A model generated the notes under the pieces. That model was not told the DNA's origin, did no database searches, and saw nothing but the letters and a program-made list of their open reading frames with translations. This document shows, one piece after another, positions 9,624-18,710 of a stretch of 64,000 nt of DNA. The DNA lies in NCBI GenBank assembly GCA_033875255.1, contig JAWZSN010000012.1, positions 87,947-151,946 of the forward strand, given 5' to 3'. The DNA comes from Marinimicrococcus sp033875255. Its GTDB lineage: Bacteria; Pseudomonadota; Alphaproteobacteria; Geminicoccales; Geminicoccaceae. The first letter of the stretch is position 1. Every line of letters begins with the position of its first letter. The position numbers were made by a program, and so were the translations under genes.

Positions 9624-11252
9624 ATGAAACGTCGTGACGTTCTGCGTGCCGCGTCGGTGGCCGCGCCGGCTATCATGTCCCTCGGCTTGGACCGGGAAGC
9701 GGAAGCGGCGCGCCGCAAGCCGATGAACATCATCCTGTTCCTCACCGACCAGGAGCGTGCGATCCAGCACTTTCCCGAGGGGTGGGCAGAGCAGAACCTG
9801 CCGGGGATGCAGCGGCTGCAGCAAAACGGCCTGACCTTCGAGAACGCCTTCTGCTCCTCCTGCATGTGCTCGCCCAGCCGCGCCAGCCTGCTCACCGGTC
9901 TCTTTCCCGCCCAGCACCAGGTGAAGGACACCCTGACCTTCGGAATGGAATATTCCGACCTGGAGCAGGAACTGCCGCGCAACGTGCCGAACCTGGCGAC
10001 GATCATGCGCAAGGCCGGCTACGACGTGGTCTACAAGGGCAAGTGGCACACCGCAAAGCCGCTGAGCGATCCGCAGACCGAGAACGAGGCGCTTCTCGCC
10101 TGGGAGCCGCGCGATCTCGCCGTCTACGGCTTCGACCGCTGGACCGAGCCCGATGCCGGCGAGAACCAGAACATCGTCCAGTTCGGCGGCGGCACGGCGA
10201 ACAACGACGAGCGCTACATGACCGGCGAGACGCTGCACGGCCCCAAGCAGGAGGGCGTGCTCGACTATCTCCGTTCGGTAAACCCCCGCAAGCCGTTCTG
10301 CCTGATCGTCTCGCTGGTCAACCCGCACGACGTCCTGGCCTATCCCCGGACCTGGAAGATCGGCGGCTACGAGTCTGACGACTGGATCCAGGGCGATATC
10401 GGCCTGCCGGAGACCTGGGACGAGGATCTGAGCACCAAGCCGACAGTGCAGCAGCAGTTCCTGGACACGCTCAAGATCGGGCTCGGCCCGCTGCCCACGG
10501 AGGACGACAAGCGCGCCTACGTGAACTTCTACGGCAATCTGCTCAAGCACATCGACGCCTACCTCGTCGACATGCTGGACGTGCTGGAGGAGCAGGACCT
10601 CCTCGAGGACACGCTGGTGATCCGCTCCTCGGACCACGGCGAGATGGCGATGGCGCATGGCGGCATGCGCCAGAAGATGTTCAATGCCTACGAGGAATCG
10701 CTGCGCGTCCCGCTCATCTACTCGAACCCCCGCCTCTATCCGCAGCCGCGCCGCAGCGACGCCCTGGTGAGCCATGTCGACCTCCTGCCGACGCTGGCGG
10801 ATTTCCTCGGCATGCGGCGGCGTCGCATCTGGGAGGGCGTGAGCTACGCGCCGCTCTTGCTGGATCCGGCGGCGCCGGCGCCGCAGGACCATGTACTCTA
10901 TACCTATGACGATATCCGGGCCGGACAGGACACCGACCAACTGGTCGATCCCCCCAACCGCATCGTCACGATCCGCGAGGGCCGCTGGAAGCTGTCACGC
11001 TATTTCGATGCCGACGGGAACGTTCCCGACCAGTGGGAGATGTACGATCTCCAGGAGGATCCGCTGGAGCGGGACAATCTCGCCCGGCCCGGCTACAGGG
11101 GAACCCAGGAGCAGACGACCGCACGCTTCCGGCTGAAGCTGAAGCTGGAGGCGCAGCAGGCGAGACGCCTGCAGCCGCTGCGCCGCAAGCTCGTTCCCGT
11201 GCCGACGGGTGCGTCCAGCGGAAAGCGCCAGGCACGCCGGGTGAAGACCTGA
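9624..11252 (+). CDS. Secreted sulfatase (Cys-type, FGly-dependent)
   Basis: A 542-residue alkaline-phosphatase-superfamily sulfatase. It begins with a Tat-like signal (KRRDVLRAA, then a hydrophobic run to about residue 28). The active-site motif C82-S-P-S-R-A-S-L-L-T-G matches C-x-P-S-R, so C82 would be converted to formylglycine by a formylglycine-generating enzyme. Metal ligands visible are D42 (TDQ) and the late SDHGE motif. The GKWH motif that follows the catalytic region is present near residue 140. The C-terminal 30 residues are Arg/Lys-rich. Substrate class (sulfated sugar, choline sulfate, phosphonate ester) cannot be fixed. A sulfotransferase gene lies at 27483-28403, but no direct link is shown. 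Confidence 0.87.
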   Translation: MKRRDVLRAASVAAPAIMSLGLDREAEAARRKPMNIILFLTDQERAIQHFPEGWAEQNLPGMQRLQQNGLTFENAFCSSCMCSPSRASLLTGLFPAQHQVKDTLTFGMEYSDLEQELPRNVPNLATIMRKAGYDVVYKGKWHTAKPLSDPQTENEALLAWEPRDLAVYGFDRWTEPDAGENQNIVQFGGGTANNDERYMTGETLHGPKQEGVLDYLRSVNPRKPFCLIVSLVNPHDVLAYPRTWKIGGYESDDWIQGDIGLPETWDEDLSTKPTVQQQFLDTLKIGLGPLPTEDDKRAYVNFYGNLLKHIDAYLVDMLDVLEEQDLLEDTLVIRSSDHGEMAMAHGGMRQKMFNAYEESLRVPLIYSNPRLYPQPRRSDALVSHVDLLPTLADFLGMRRRRIWEGVSYAPLLLDPAAPAPQDHVLYTYDDIRAGQDTDQLVDPPNRIVTIREGRWKLSRYFDADGNVPDQWEMYDLQEDPLERDNLARPGYRGTQEQTTARFRLKLKLEAQQARRLQPLRRKLVPVPTGASSGKRQARRVKT

Positions 11253-11349
11253 CGGAGCAGGCGATCGTGCCGCCCGCCTGGAGCTGCGTGCGGTAGGTGG
11301 TTCTGCCGGACAGGGATGCGGTGCTAGAAGGATTCCGAACCGACAATCA

Positions 11350-11371
11350 GGGGCCCCGCAAAGGGGTCCCC
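11350..11371 (+). promoter_or_regulatory. GC hairpin immediately upstream of the PAAT binding-protein ribosome-binding site
   Basis: GGGGCCCC, a GCAAA loop and GGGGTCCCC fold into an eight-base-pair stem with one bulged T. It is followed by seven A residues and then the AAGGGAAGG ribosome-binding site of the gene at 11393. On the plus strand there is no T-run, so it is not an intrinsic terminator; it could affect mRNA stability or translation of the highly expressed binding protein. Confidence 0.4.
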
Positions 11372-11392
11372 AAAAAAAGGGAAGGCACGCCG

Positions 11393-12238
11393 ATGAGAAT
11401 GAAGGAATCCCTGACAGCACTGGCCGGAGCGGTGTGCGTGGTCGCGGCGGCGGGTGCCGCCGAGGCTGCCTGCACGCTCAAGACGGCCGTGGACGGCACC
11501 TTCGCGCCGCATGCCATGCCGACCCTCGACGGCAAGACCGAAGGCTTCAACATCGATCTCGCCCAGGAGATCGGCAAGCGGCTGGGATGCGAGGTGACCG
11601 TCACCTCGGCCCAGTATTCAGGGCTCCTGCCGGCCATGCAGGCCGGCACCTACGACTTCATCGCGGCACCGACCACGGTGACCGAGGAACGCGCCGGGCA
11701 GATGCTCTTCACTGAGGGCTATCTGAACACCGACTATCAGTTCCTCACCAAGAAGGGCGCGCCCGAGGTCAAGAGCCTCGAGGAGCTCAAGGGCAAGACC
11801 ATCTCGGTCAACAAGGGCTCGGCCTACGACGCCTGGGCGCGCAAGATGGCCGAGCAGGTGGGCTGGGAGGTCGAGTCCTACGGCACCAACACGGATGCGG
11901 TGCAGGCCGTGCTCTCGGGCCGCGCGTTCGCCAACGTGGCCGGCCAGACGGTCATCCAGTACGCCGCCAAGCGCAACCCGCAGCTCCAGCTCTCCTACTA
12001 CCACTCGACCGGCCTGGTCTGGTCGATGCCCTTCCCCAAGGGCAGCGAGGAGCTGCGCAACAAGGTCGAGAACGCGCTTGAGTGCATGAAGAAGGACGGC
12101 ACCATCGCCGCCATGAGCGAGCAGTGGTTCGGCGTCACCCCCAAGGAGGGCGACGCGGCGGTCACCGTCTATCCGGGCTACGGCGTGCCCGGCATGCCGG
12201 GCTATGACGACACCGCGCACGAGCCGAGCTGCGGCTGA
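11393..12238 (+). CDS. Polar amino-acid ABC transporter substrate-binding protein (type II fold)
   Basis: A 281-residue SBP_bac_3 family protein. The ATG at 11393 follows AAGGGAAGG and starts a normal signal peptide ending AAEAA at about residue 24; an ATG two codons later is also possible. Family motifs visible: KTEGFNIDLAQEIGKRLG near residue 45 and YDFIAAPTTVTEERAGQM near 87, plus SVNKGSAYDAW near 140. It is the first gene of an operon running to 16689 with ATPase, two permeases, SDR, D-carbamoylase and flavin reductase. That context suggests a ligand that is a D-amino acid, N-carbamoyl amino acid or hydantoin, rather than a standard amino acid. Confidence 0.88.
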   Translation: MRMKESLTALAGAVCVVAAAGAAEAACTLKTAVDGTFAPHAMPTLDGKTEGFNIDLAQEIGKRLGCEVTVTSAQYSGLLPAMQAGTYDFIAAPTTVTEERAGQMLFTEGYLNTDYQFLTKKGAPEVKSLEELKGKTISVNKGSAYDAWARKMAEQVGWEVESYGTNTDAVQAVLSGRAFANVAGQTVIQYAAKRNPQLQLSYYHSTGLVWSMPFPKGSEELRNKVENALECMKKDGTIAAMSEQWFGVTPKEGDAAVTVYPGYGVPGMPGYDDTAHEPSCG

Positions 12239-12251
12239 CGGGTTCCCTCAA

Positions 12252-12989
<738 letters not shown>

Positions 12990-13005
12990 GGCCGGAGGGC
13001 GCCCC

Positions 13006-13686
13006 ATGACCGGCCTCGACCGGTTTCTCGACACGTTTTTCAATACCGAGGTGATGGCCCGCTACCTGCCGGCCATCGCCGAAGGCTTCCTCGTCACCGT
13101 CTGGCTGGCGCTGCTGGTGGTGCTGGCCGGCATCGGCCTCGGCCTGGTGCTGGCGATGCTCCGCTCGCTGCGCTTTCGGCCCTTCAACGCGCTGCTCGTC
13201 CTCTATGTCGACCTGCTGCGCGCCCTGCCGCCTTTGGTGCTGATCCTGCTGGTCTATTTCGGCCTGCCCAATCTCGGCATCTCCATCGGCAACTTCGTCA
13301 CCGTCTGGCTGGTGCTCTCGCTGGTCCTCTCGGCCTTCGCCGAGGAGATCTTCTGGGCCGGCATCACCAGCGTGCCGCCGGGCCAGTGGCAGGCTGCCCG
13401 CTCGACCGGGCTGGGCTATCTCCAGACGCTCGTCTACGTGGTCATGCCCCAGGCGGTGCGGCTCACCATCCCGCCGCTCACCAACCGCACCATCGCCATC
13501 ACCAAGAACACCGCGCTGGGCACGGTGATCGGCGTGGGCGAGATCCTCAACCAGGCGACCACCGCGCAGTCCTTCTCGGGCAATGCCTCGCCGCTGGTGC
13601 TGGGTGCGGTGGCCTACCTGCTCCTCTTCATCCCCGTGGTGGCCTTCGGCCGCTGGGTCGAGACGAGGTTCGCATGGAAGCGCTGA
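13006..13686 (+). CDS. Polar amino-acid ABC transporter permease, subunit 1
   Basis: A 226-residue HisM/GlnP-type permease with about five hydrophobic segments and an EAA-loop region AEEIFWAGITSVPPGQWQAARSTGL (as scattered motif near residues 108-132) that docks on the ATPase. The ATG at 13006 follows GGAGGGCGCC. Its end overlaps the next permease gene by 13 bases, so the two are translationally coupled. Confidence 0.9.
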   Translation: MTGLDRFLDTFFNTEVMARYLPAIAEGFLVTVWLALLVVLAGIGLGLVLAMLRSLRFRPFNALLVLYVDLLRALPPLVLILLVYFGLPNLGISIGNFVTVWLVLSLVLSAFAEEIFWAGITSVPPGQWQAARSTGLGYLQTLVYVVMPQAVRLTIPPLTNRTIAITKNTALGTVIGVGEILNQATTAQSFSGNASPLVLGAVAYLLLFIPVVAFGRWVETRFAWKR

Positions 13687-14339
13687 TCGAGAACTTCTTC
13701 AACATCGAGATCATGCGCCAGTCGCTGCCCTTCCTGCTGCGCGGCTTCGGCATGACGCTTCTGCTCTGCCTTCTCGTCATACCGCTGGGCTTCGTGGGCG
13801 GGCTCGCGGTGGCGCTGCTCTCGGGCGTGAAGAACCGGCCCGTGCGCTGGCTGATGATCGCCTATGTGGATCTTTTCCGCGCCCTGCCGCCCTTGGTGCT
13901 GCTGATCTTCATCTATGCGGGCCTGCCCTTCGCCGGGATCGAGCTGCCGCCGCTGGTCTCCGTGTCGATCGCCTTCCTGCTCAACACGTCGAGCTATTTC
14001 GGCGAGATCTTCCGGGCCGGAATCGAGAGCGTGCCCAAGGGCCAGAGCGAGGCCGCCCGCTCCACCGGGCTTTCGGCCACCCAGACCATGACCTGGGTGG
14101 TCCTGCCCCAGGCCACCCGCAACGTCCTGCCCGACCTCCTCTCCAACACGCTGGAGGTCGCCAAGCTCACCAGCCTCGCCAGCGTGGTGGCTTTCCAGGA
14201 GCTGCTCTACGCTGCCGACATGGCACGCTCCATCACCTACAACGCCTCGCCCATCGTCATGGCGGCAGGCTTCTATCTGCTGCTGCTGTGGCCGCTGGTC
14301 CGCCTGCTGAGCCTGGCCGAGCGGCGGCTGGCGAGCTGA
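13674..14339 (+). CDS. Polar amino-acid ABC transporter permease, subunit 2
   Basis: A 221-residue paralogue of the preceding permease: both share LYVDLLRALPPLVL/AYVDLFRALPPLVL and the EAA loop with VPKGQSEAARSTGLS. The start ATG lies inside the end of the upstream gene. Together the two form the heterodimeric channel expected for PAAT-family importers. Confidence 0.9.
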   Translation: MEALIENFFNIEIMRQSLPFLLRGFGMTLLLCLLVIPLGFVGGLAVALLSGVKNRPVRWLMIAYVDLFRALPPLVLLIFIYAGLPFAGIELPPLVSVSIAFLLNTSSYFGEIFRAGIESVPKGQSEAARSTGLSATQTMTWVVLPQATRNVLPDLLSNTLEVAKLTSLASVVAFQELLYAADMARSITYNASPIVMAAGFYLLLLWPLVRLLSLAERRLAS

Positions 14340-14349
14340 GGGGAAGGCG

Positions 14350-15096
14350 ATGACGGCCATGGGAACCTTCGTGGTGGCGGGTGCGGCCTCCGATATCGGC
14401 AAGGCGGTGGCGCGGCTGGCGGCAGCGCGCGGCTGGACGCCGGCACTGCTGGACATCGACCCCCGCCTCGACGACTTCCGCCGGGAGCTCGAGGCAGAGG
14501 GCATCGCCGCCCGCGCCTTTGCCCTCGATATCACCGACGAGGCCCGGGTCGCCGAGGCCGCCGACGAGATCGCCGCCGCCATGCCGCCGGTGGGCGCCCT
14601 GTGCGGTGCGGCCGCCACCCGCGACCGCGACACGCCGCTGACCACCGAGGCCATCCCCGCCTGGCGCCGGACCATCGAGGTCAACCTGGTGGGTGCGGCG
14701 ATCCTCGCCGCCGCCTTCACCCCTCACCTGGCGCGCGCGAAGGGTGCAGCCGTGTTCGTGGCCTCGCAGCTCGCCCATGTGGGCCAGGCGCAGCGCAGCG
14801 CCTACTGCGCCTCCAAGGCCGGGCTTTTGGGCATGGTGCGGGCGCTGGCGCTCGAGCACGCCGCAGCCGGCGTGCGGTTCGCCACGGTCTCGCCTGCTGG
14901 TGTCGAGACCGAGCGGCTCACCTGGCGCTTCGGCACCATGGAGGCCGCTCGCGCCGCCATGGTGGAGAGTCACCCCATGGGCCGCCTCGCCTTGCCGGAG
15001 GAGGTGGCCCGGGCCGTCCTCTTCCTCGCGAGCGGGGAGGCCTCCTATGTCACCGGCACCGACCTTCTGGTCGATGGTGCCTTCACGGCGCGCTGA
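14350..15096 (+). CDS. SDR family NAD(P)-dependent oxidoreductase
   Basis: A 248-residue classical short-chain dehydrogenase. The nucleotide-binding glycine motif is slightly unusual, VAGAASDIGKAVA at about residues 8-20 (the TGxxxGIG pattern with Asp before Ile). The catalytic Ser-Tyr-Lys set is SQLAH...YCASKAG near residues 140-158. The C-terminus has the usual GEASYVTGTDLLVDG. Substrate unknown; within a D-amino-acid/carbamoyl operon it could oxidise or reduce a hydroxy or keto acid. Confidence 0.85.
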   Translation: MTAMGTFVVAGAASDIGKAVARLAAARGWTPALLDIDPRLDDFRRELEAEGIAARAFALDITDEARVAEAADEIAAAMPPVGALCGAAATRDRDTPLTTEAIPAWRRTIEVNLVGAAILAAAFTPHLARAKGAAVFVASQLAHVGQAQRSAYCASKAGLLGMVRALALEHAAAGVRFATVSPAGVETERLTWRFGTMEAARAAMVESHPMGRLALPEEVARAVLFLASGEASYVTGTDLLVDGAFTAR

Positions 15097-15130
15097 AGGC
15101 GCGCCGTCCTTTTGGGAGAGACAGTCAGAC

Positions 15131-16063
15131 ATGCGTAACGTCAGGGTCGGCGCCGCCCAGATCGGCGGAATCCAGAAAGCGGAGAGCCGCGCGCAGGTGG
15201 TCGAGCGGATGCTGGCGCTTCTCGAGCAGGCGAAGGCGCAGGGCTGCGATCTCGTGGTCTATCCCGAGCTCACCCTCACCACCTTCTTCCCGCGCTGGTA
15301 CATGACCGACCAGGCCGAGATCGACATCTGGTTCGAGCGGGAGATGCCGGGGCCGGAGACGCAAAAGCTCTTCGACAAGGCGAAGGAGTACGGAATCGGC
15401 TTTTCCTTCGGCTATGCCGAGCTGACGCCGGAGGGCCGCCACTTCAACACCTCGATCATCGTCGACAAGGAAGGCAGGATCTCCGGCAAGTATCGCAAGA
15501 TCCACCTGCCCGGCCACGACGAGTTCGACACCGAGCGCGCCTTCCAGCATCTGGAGAAGCGCTATTTCGAGCCGGGCGACATGGGCTTTCCGGTGTTCCG
15601 CACCATGGGCGGCATCATGGGCATGTGCATCTGCAACGACCGCCGCTGGCCCGAGACCTGGCGGGTCATGGGCCTGCAGGGCGTGGAGATGGTCGTGCTG
15701 GGCTACAACACCCCCAGCGTGAACAGCCAGAAGGCTGAGGAAGGGCCGGAGAAGCGCCTGTTCCACAACCGCCTCTCGGTGCAGGCCGGCGCCTACCAGA
15801 ACAGCTGCTGGGGTGTGGCCGTCGCCAAGGCCGGCGACGAGGACGGCCATCACCTCATCGGCGGCACGCTCATCGTCGATCCCAACGGCGAGATCGTGGT
15901 GGAGGCCAAGACGGAAGGCGACGAGCTGATCGTGGCCGACTGCGATCTGGATGCCACCCGCTTCGGCAAGGAGACCATCTTCGACTTCAAGCGCCACCGG
16001 CGCATCGAGCATTACGGCCTGATCTCGAGCCAGACCGGCGTCGTGCTCCCCCCGGAGAGCTGA
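15131..16063 (+). CDS. N-carbamoyl-D-amino-acid hydrolase (D-carbamoylase)
   Basis: A 310-residue nitrilase-superfamily amidohydrolase, the normal length for this enzyme. The catalytic triad is E46 (YPELTLTTF), K123 (YRKIHLPGH) and C168 in CNDRRWPE, with the family-specific stretch GYNTP. It hydrolyses N-carbamoyl-D-amino acids to D-amino acid, CO2 and ammonia, the last step of the hydantoinase route; the hydantoinase itself is at 31236-32699. It sits in the PAAT importer operon 34 bases after the SDR gene. Start at ATG 15131; the longer upstream open frame is a shadow of the SDR gene. Confidence 0.9.
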   Translation: MRNVRVGAAQIGGIQKAESRAQVVERMLALLEQAKAQGCDLVVYPELTLTTFFPRWYMTDQAEIDIWFEREMPGPETQKLFDKAKEYGIGFSFGYAELTPEGRHFNTSIIVDKEGRISGKYRKIHLPGHDEFDTERAFQHLEKRYFEPGDMGFPVFRTMGGIMGMCICNDRRWPETWRVMGLQGVEMVVLGYNTPSVNSQKAEEGPEKRLFHNRLSVQAGAYQNSCWGVAVAKAGDEDGHHLIGGTLIVDPNGEIVVEAKTEGDELIVADCDLDATRFGKETIFDFKRHRRIEHYGLISSQTGVVLPPES

Positions 16064-16065
16064 GC

Positions 16066-16689
16066 TTGCGCCTCGCCTTCGAGGATCTGGCGCCCAAGGA
16101 GCGCTACAAGCTCCTCGTGGCGCTGGTGGTGCCGCGCCCCATAGCGCTGGTCACCACGCTCGACGCGGAGGGGGTGGCGAACGCCGCCCCCTTCAGCTTC
16201 TTCAACGTCTTTTCCGAGGACCCGGCGCTGGTGGTCCTGGGCATCGAGCGCCACCCCGAGCGCGGCCGCAAGGACACCGCCGCCAACATCGCCCGCTCCG
16301 GCGAGTTTGTCGTCAATCTCGTGGACGAGGCCCTGGCCCCCGCCATGAACGTCTGCGCCGTGGATTTTCCCCCCGGCACCAGCGAGCTGGAAGCCGCCGG
16401 CCTCACCCTCGCCCCTTCCACCTCGATCAGCCCCGGCCGCATCGCCGAGGCCCCCGCCGCCCTCGAATGCCGCCACTGGCAGACCATCGAGGTGAAGAAC
16501 GGCCGCGAGCTCGTCATCGGCGAGGTCACCGACCTCCACACCCGCGACGGCCTCATCGACCCCGCCACCCTGCGCGTCGACTGGCAGGCCTACCACCCGG
16601 TGGGCCGGCTGTTCGCCAACCTCTACTGCAAGACGGGCGACACCTTCGAGCTCGTGCGGCAGAGCTGGGAGGAGTGGGGGCGAACCTGA
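16066..16689 (+). CDS. Flavin reductase-like FMN-binding protein
   Basis: A 207-residue protein of the flavin-reductase-like split-barrel family. VPRPIALVTTLDAEGVANAAPFSFFN (as a motif near residues 22-47) is the FMN/NAD(P)H-binding signature of this group. The TTG start at 16066 lies two bases after the carbamoylase stop, so translation is probably coupled. Likely the last gene of the PAAT operon. The physiological partner is unknown; such proteins supply reduced flavin or reduce small quinone or imine substrates. Confidence 0.82.
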   Translation: MRLAFEDLAPKERYKLLVALVVPRPIALVTTLDAEGVANAAPFSFFNVFSEDPALVVLGIERHPERGRKDTAANIARSGEFVVNLVDEALAPAMNVCAVDFPPGTSELEAAGLTLAPSTSISPGRIAEAPAALECRHWQTIEVKNGRELVIGEVTDLHTRDGLIDPATLRVDWQAYHPVGRLFANLYCKTGDTFELVRQSWEEWGRT

Positions 16690-16772
16690 ATTGGCCGCAT
16701 CGAGACCGACTTGCCTTAAATAAGATCGGTTAAGGTAATCTCGCAAACTCTACACCCACACAAATCACTTCG

Positions 16773-17120
16773 TTAACTTTCGTTTTTCTCCTGACCTCCC
16801 CGACCGACCGCCACTCCAGTCACAATAAGGTAAACCGTAGTCAACCAACCGAATATCTCGTCGCGCCACCCCGTATCTGATGCATAAAAACCCGTCACAG
16901 CAACAACGGCGAGCATGATAAGAAGGCTCATCGAGGTGACAACGGCTGCGGCATGAGTTTTGTCGTTGGTGCCGTACCTCAATATGCCAAGATTTACATA
17001 TAGAACACGCTGACTTGCCTCTGCCCCGGTATAATCTGCGGCCGCTTTCAACCCCTCCCGAGTCGCTGCATCTGGCTTCTCTGAAAGATGCCCATCAGGA
17101 CTCGGGATCTTTTGCAACAT
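16773..17120 (-). CDS. Small two-TM protein downstream of a Panacea antitoxin (candidate toxin)
   Basis: A 115-residue protein with two strongly hydrophobic segments, about residues 60-82 and 88-106, after a soluble N-terminal half. I do not recognise the family. Its start lies 26 bases inside the end of the Panacea-domain gene, so both are read from one message. Local GC is far below the surrounding DNA, which suggests horizontal acquisition. Published Panacea-domain antitoxins pair with many toxin types, some of which are small membrane proteins, so a membrane-acting toxin is plausible. A sensor or unrelated membrane protein cannot be excluded. Confidence 0.6.
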   Translation of the reverse strand: MLQKIPSPDGHLSEKPDAATREGLKAAADYTGAEASQRVLYVNLGILRYGTNDKTHAAAVVTSMSLLIMLAVVAVTGFYASDTGWRDEIFGWLTTVYLIVTGVAVGRGGQEKNES

Positions 17121-17682
17121 TGTTCAGTTTCTTCCTGAAGACTGCAGCAATCAATTCGTTAGGAATGGTCGGCTTACCCCCCAATGAGCCGTAGCGATCT
17201 CTCACTATCGTCCATGGCTCTCCGGGAGCATGTGTAGCGTTTGATAACTGAATCCCAGTAAAATTCTTATGCGCATCCCAAACCGCCCTGAGAAAATCAC
17301 GAACGCCCGCCGCAGAATCAGGTATCGTAGGCGCATAAAACTTCACATCGAATCCACCGTGATCATCTACAATCTTAAGATCATGAATAGGGCTCGTAAT
17401 TCTATTTCTGCCATATTTTTTCGTTTCATAATACACATTGCGAACAACAGGCCCCCAAGGCCACGCCTCGAAATCTTCTTCAAAAAGCGGCCTATTGTGA
17501 ATCGCGAGATGCCAAGCGTGGGCGTAGAAAAGAAGTTTTTGAAGCTTCATCTGATCCACGCTAGGAACGCCACTTTCCTCAATTCCAAGCTTGATGAATT
17601 CGTTTGCAACAGCGGCAGCACTAGCGGCAGCGCTTGTCGTTCCTACGTAGGAGTCCGCCGCAGAGTCGTAGTTCCGGATCAT
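17095..17682 (-). CDS. Panacea domain (DUF4065/SocA-like) protein, candidate antitoxin
   Basis: A 195-residue protein. Residues about 43-90 contain the domain's hallmark, with the elements MKLQKLLFYAHAWHLAI, PLFEEDFEAWPWGPVVRNVY and a following KYG. Domains of this type neutralise toxins in SocAB and PanAT toxin-antitoxin pairs. The N-terminus is Ala-rich and the C-terminal third (after residue 130) is less conserved. It is low in GC compared with neighbours and overlaps the two-TM gene downstream, the arrangement expected of a toxin-antitoxin pair. Function inferred from domain and context. Confidence 0.78.
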   Translation of the reverse strand: MIRNYDSAADSYVGTTSAAASAAAVANEFIKLGIEESGVPSVDQMKLQKLLFYAHAWHLAIHNRPLFEEDFEAWPWGPVVRNVYYETKKYGRNRITSPIHDLKIVDDHGGFDVKFYAPTIPDSAAGVRDFLRAVWDAHKNFTGIQLSNATHAPGEPWTIVRDRYGSLGGKPTIPNELIAAVFRKKLNNVAKDPES

Positions 17683-17961
17683 GGCACTAGCTCCCGAGAT
17701 GCGTTATGAGACAAGCTAGCTCCTAGCGTTTGTCAAGAGCGCAAGAGCCACTGCGTACGCGATGGCCGCTTGACGCTCTCTTCAGGCTGCGATGAACCGC
17801 TTCTAAAGCTCTCACATTTTGAGAAGAGAGTCTTAAGAATGTGCTTACTGCGGACTGTCCAATGAGCTGGCATCCTTCGCCTAAATTTGAAGGCCGCCGT
17901 CGTTCAGATGGGGCCGATGCCGTGAGCGAGTTTCTGCTCCTGCCGTTCAAGGAGAACGGCG

Positions 17962-18366
17962 ATGGCTGATCCCGTCTGCCCGGTCACCGGGCAACCGATG
18001 GTCCGGGACGTCCGGCCCATCACGATCACCTACAAAGGCCACGCGGCCACCTTCGAGATGCCCGGCTGGTACTGCGACGCCAGCAGCGAGAGCGTGCACA
18101 CCGGCGAGGACATGAAGGTCTCCGACCGGACGCTCAACCGCCTGCGCGCGCGGGTCGAGGGGCTCCTGCTGCCGGAGGAGGTCCGCCGGATCCGGAAGCG
18201 GCTGAAGCTAACCCAGAAGGAGGCCGGCCGGCTGATCGGCGGCGGGCCCAACGCCTTCCAGAAATACGAGAGCGGCGAGGTCCTGGTGAGCCAGGCCGTG
18301 AAGAGCGCCCTGCTCCTCCTCGACCGCGACCCCTCCGGCCTCGCGATCCTCGAGAAGCACGCGTGA
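17962..18366 (+). CDS. MqsA-like antitoxin with degenerate zinc site, apparently without a toxin gene
   Basis: A 134-residue protein with the two-domain MqsA layout: an N-terminal zinc-finger-like part (residues 1-65) and a C-terminal HTH_XRE domain (about 70-125) containing TQKEAGRLIGGGPNAFQKYESG. In MqsA four cysteines bind zinc as two CxxC pairs; here each pair has lost its second cysteine (C6-P-V-T and C38-D-A-S). No MqsR-like toxin reading frame lies just upstream or downstream. AAGGAGAA at 17949-17956 is the ribosome-binding site. Likely a DNA-binding autoregulator; whether it is an antitoxin is unclear. Confidence 0.75.
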   Translation: MADPVCPVTGQPMVRDVRPITITYKGHAATFEMPGWYCDASSESVHTGEDMKVSDRTLNRLRARVEGLLLPEEVRRIRKRLKLTQKEAGRLIGGGPNAFQKYESGEVLVSQAVKSALLLLDRDPSGLAILEKHA

Positions 18367-18412
18367 GGCCGGCCCATCCGCGCCGGAGGCGCCAGCCCCG
18401 CCCCGCTCTCCG

Positions 18413-18460
18413 TTGACAGCATTTGGCAATCTTTGTCATTCTTCCTCATGGAGGTGAGGA
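18413..18460 (+). promoter_or_regulatory. Candidate parDE promoter and ribosome-binding site
   Basis: TTGACA at 18413-18418 is a perfect -35 element about 45 bases before the parD ATG; the -10 is not clear (TCATTC at 18436-18441 with a 17-base spacer is the best placed). GGAGGTGAGGA at 18450-18460 is an unusually strong ribosome-binding site. Confidence 0.4.
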
Positions 18461-18461
18461 A

Positions 18462-18710
18462 ATGGCGACGATGAACATTTCCCTGCCCGACCCGATGAAG
18501 GAGTGGGTCGAGCAGCAGGCCCGGGGCGGGCGCTACAGCAATGCGAGCGACTATGTGCGCGACCTGATCCGCAGGGACCAGGACCGGGCCGCAAAGGTCG
18601 CCGCCATGCAGCAGCTCGTGACCGAGGGGCTGGAGAGCGGAACCGGCACGCGCAGCATGAGCGAGCTGAAGAAGGAGGCGTGCGCACGGCTCGACGATGC
18701 CGGATCGTGA
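18462..18710 (+). CDS. parD: ParD-type antitoxin
   Basis: An 82-residue CopG/ParD antitoxin. The ATG at 18462 directly follows the GGAGGTGAGGA site. The ribbon-helix-helix region is ATMNISLPDPMKEWVEQQ with ARGGRYSNASDYVRDLIRRD, typical of ParD, and the acidic/helical C-terminus would wrap the toxin. The stop overlaps the GTG of the toxin gene (GTGA), the classical coupled arrangement. It should repress its own promoter. Confidence 0.92.
   Translation: MATMNISLPDPMKEWVEQQARGGRYSNASDYVRDLIRRDQDRAAKVAAMQQLVTEGLESGTGTRSMSELKKEACARLDDAGS

Noticed and set aside
16700..16740. CCTTAA ... TTAAGG inverted repeat between convergent genes, considered as terminator or attachment site
   Set aside because: Six-base arms with a 10-base loop, AT-rich and without T-run; no matching direct repeat was found at the other end of the toxin-antitoxin cluster.
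17723..17950. 75-codon minus-strand frame between the Panacea and MqsA-like genes, considered as the missing toxin
   Set aside because: TTG start without ribosome-binding site, Ser/Arg-biased composition, no similarity to MqsR or other toxins.
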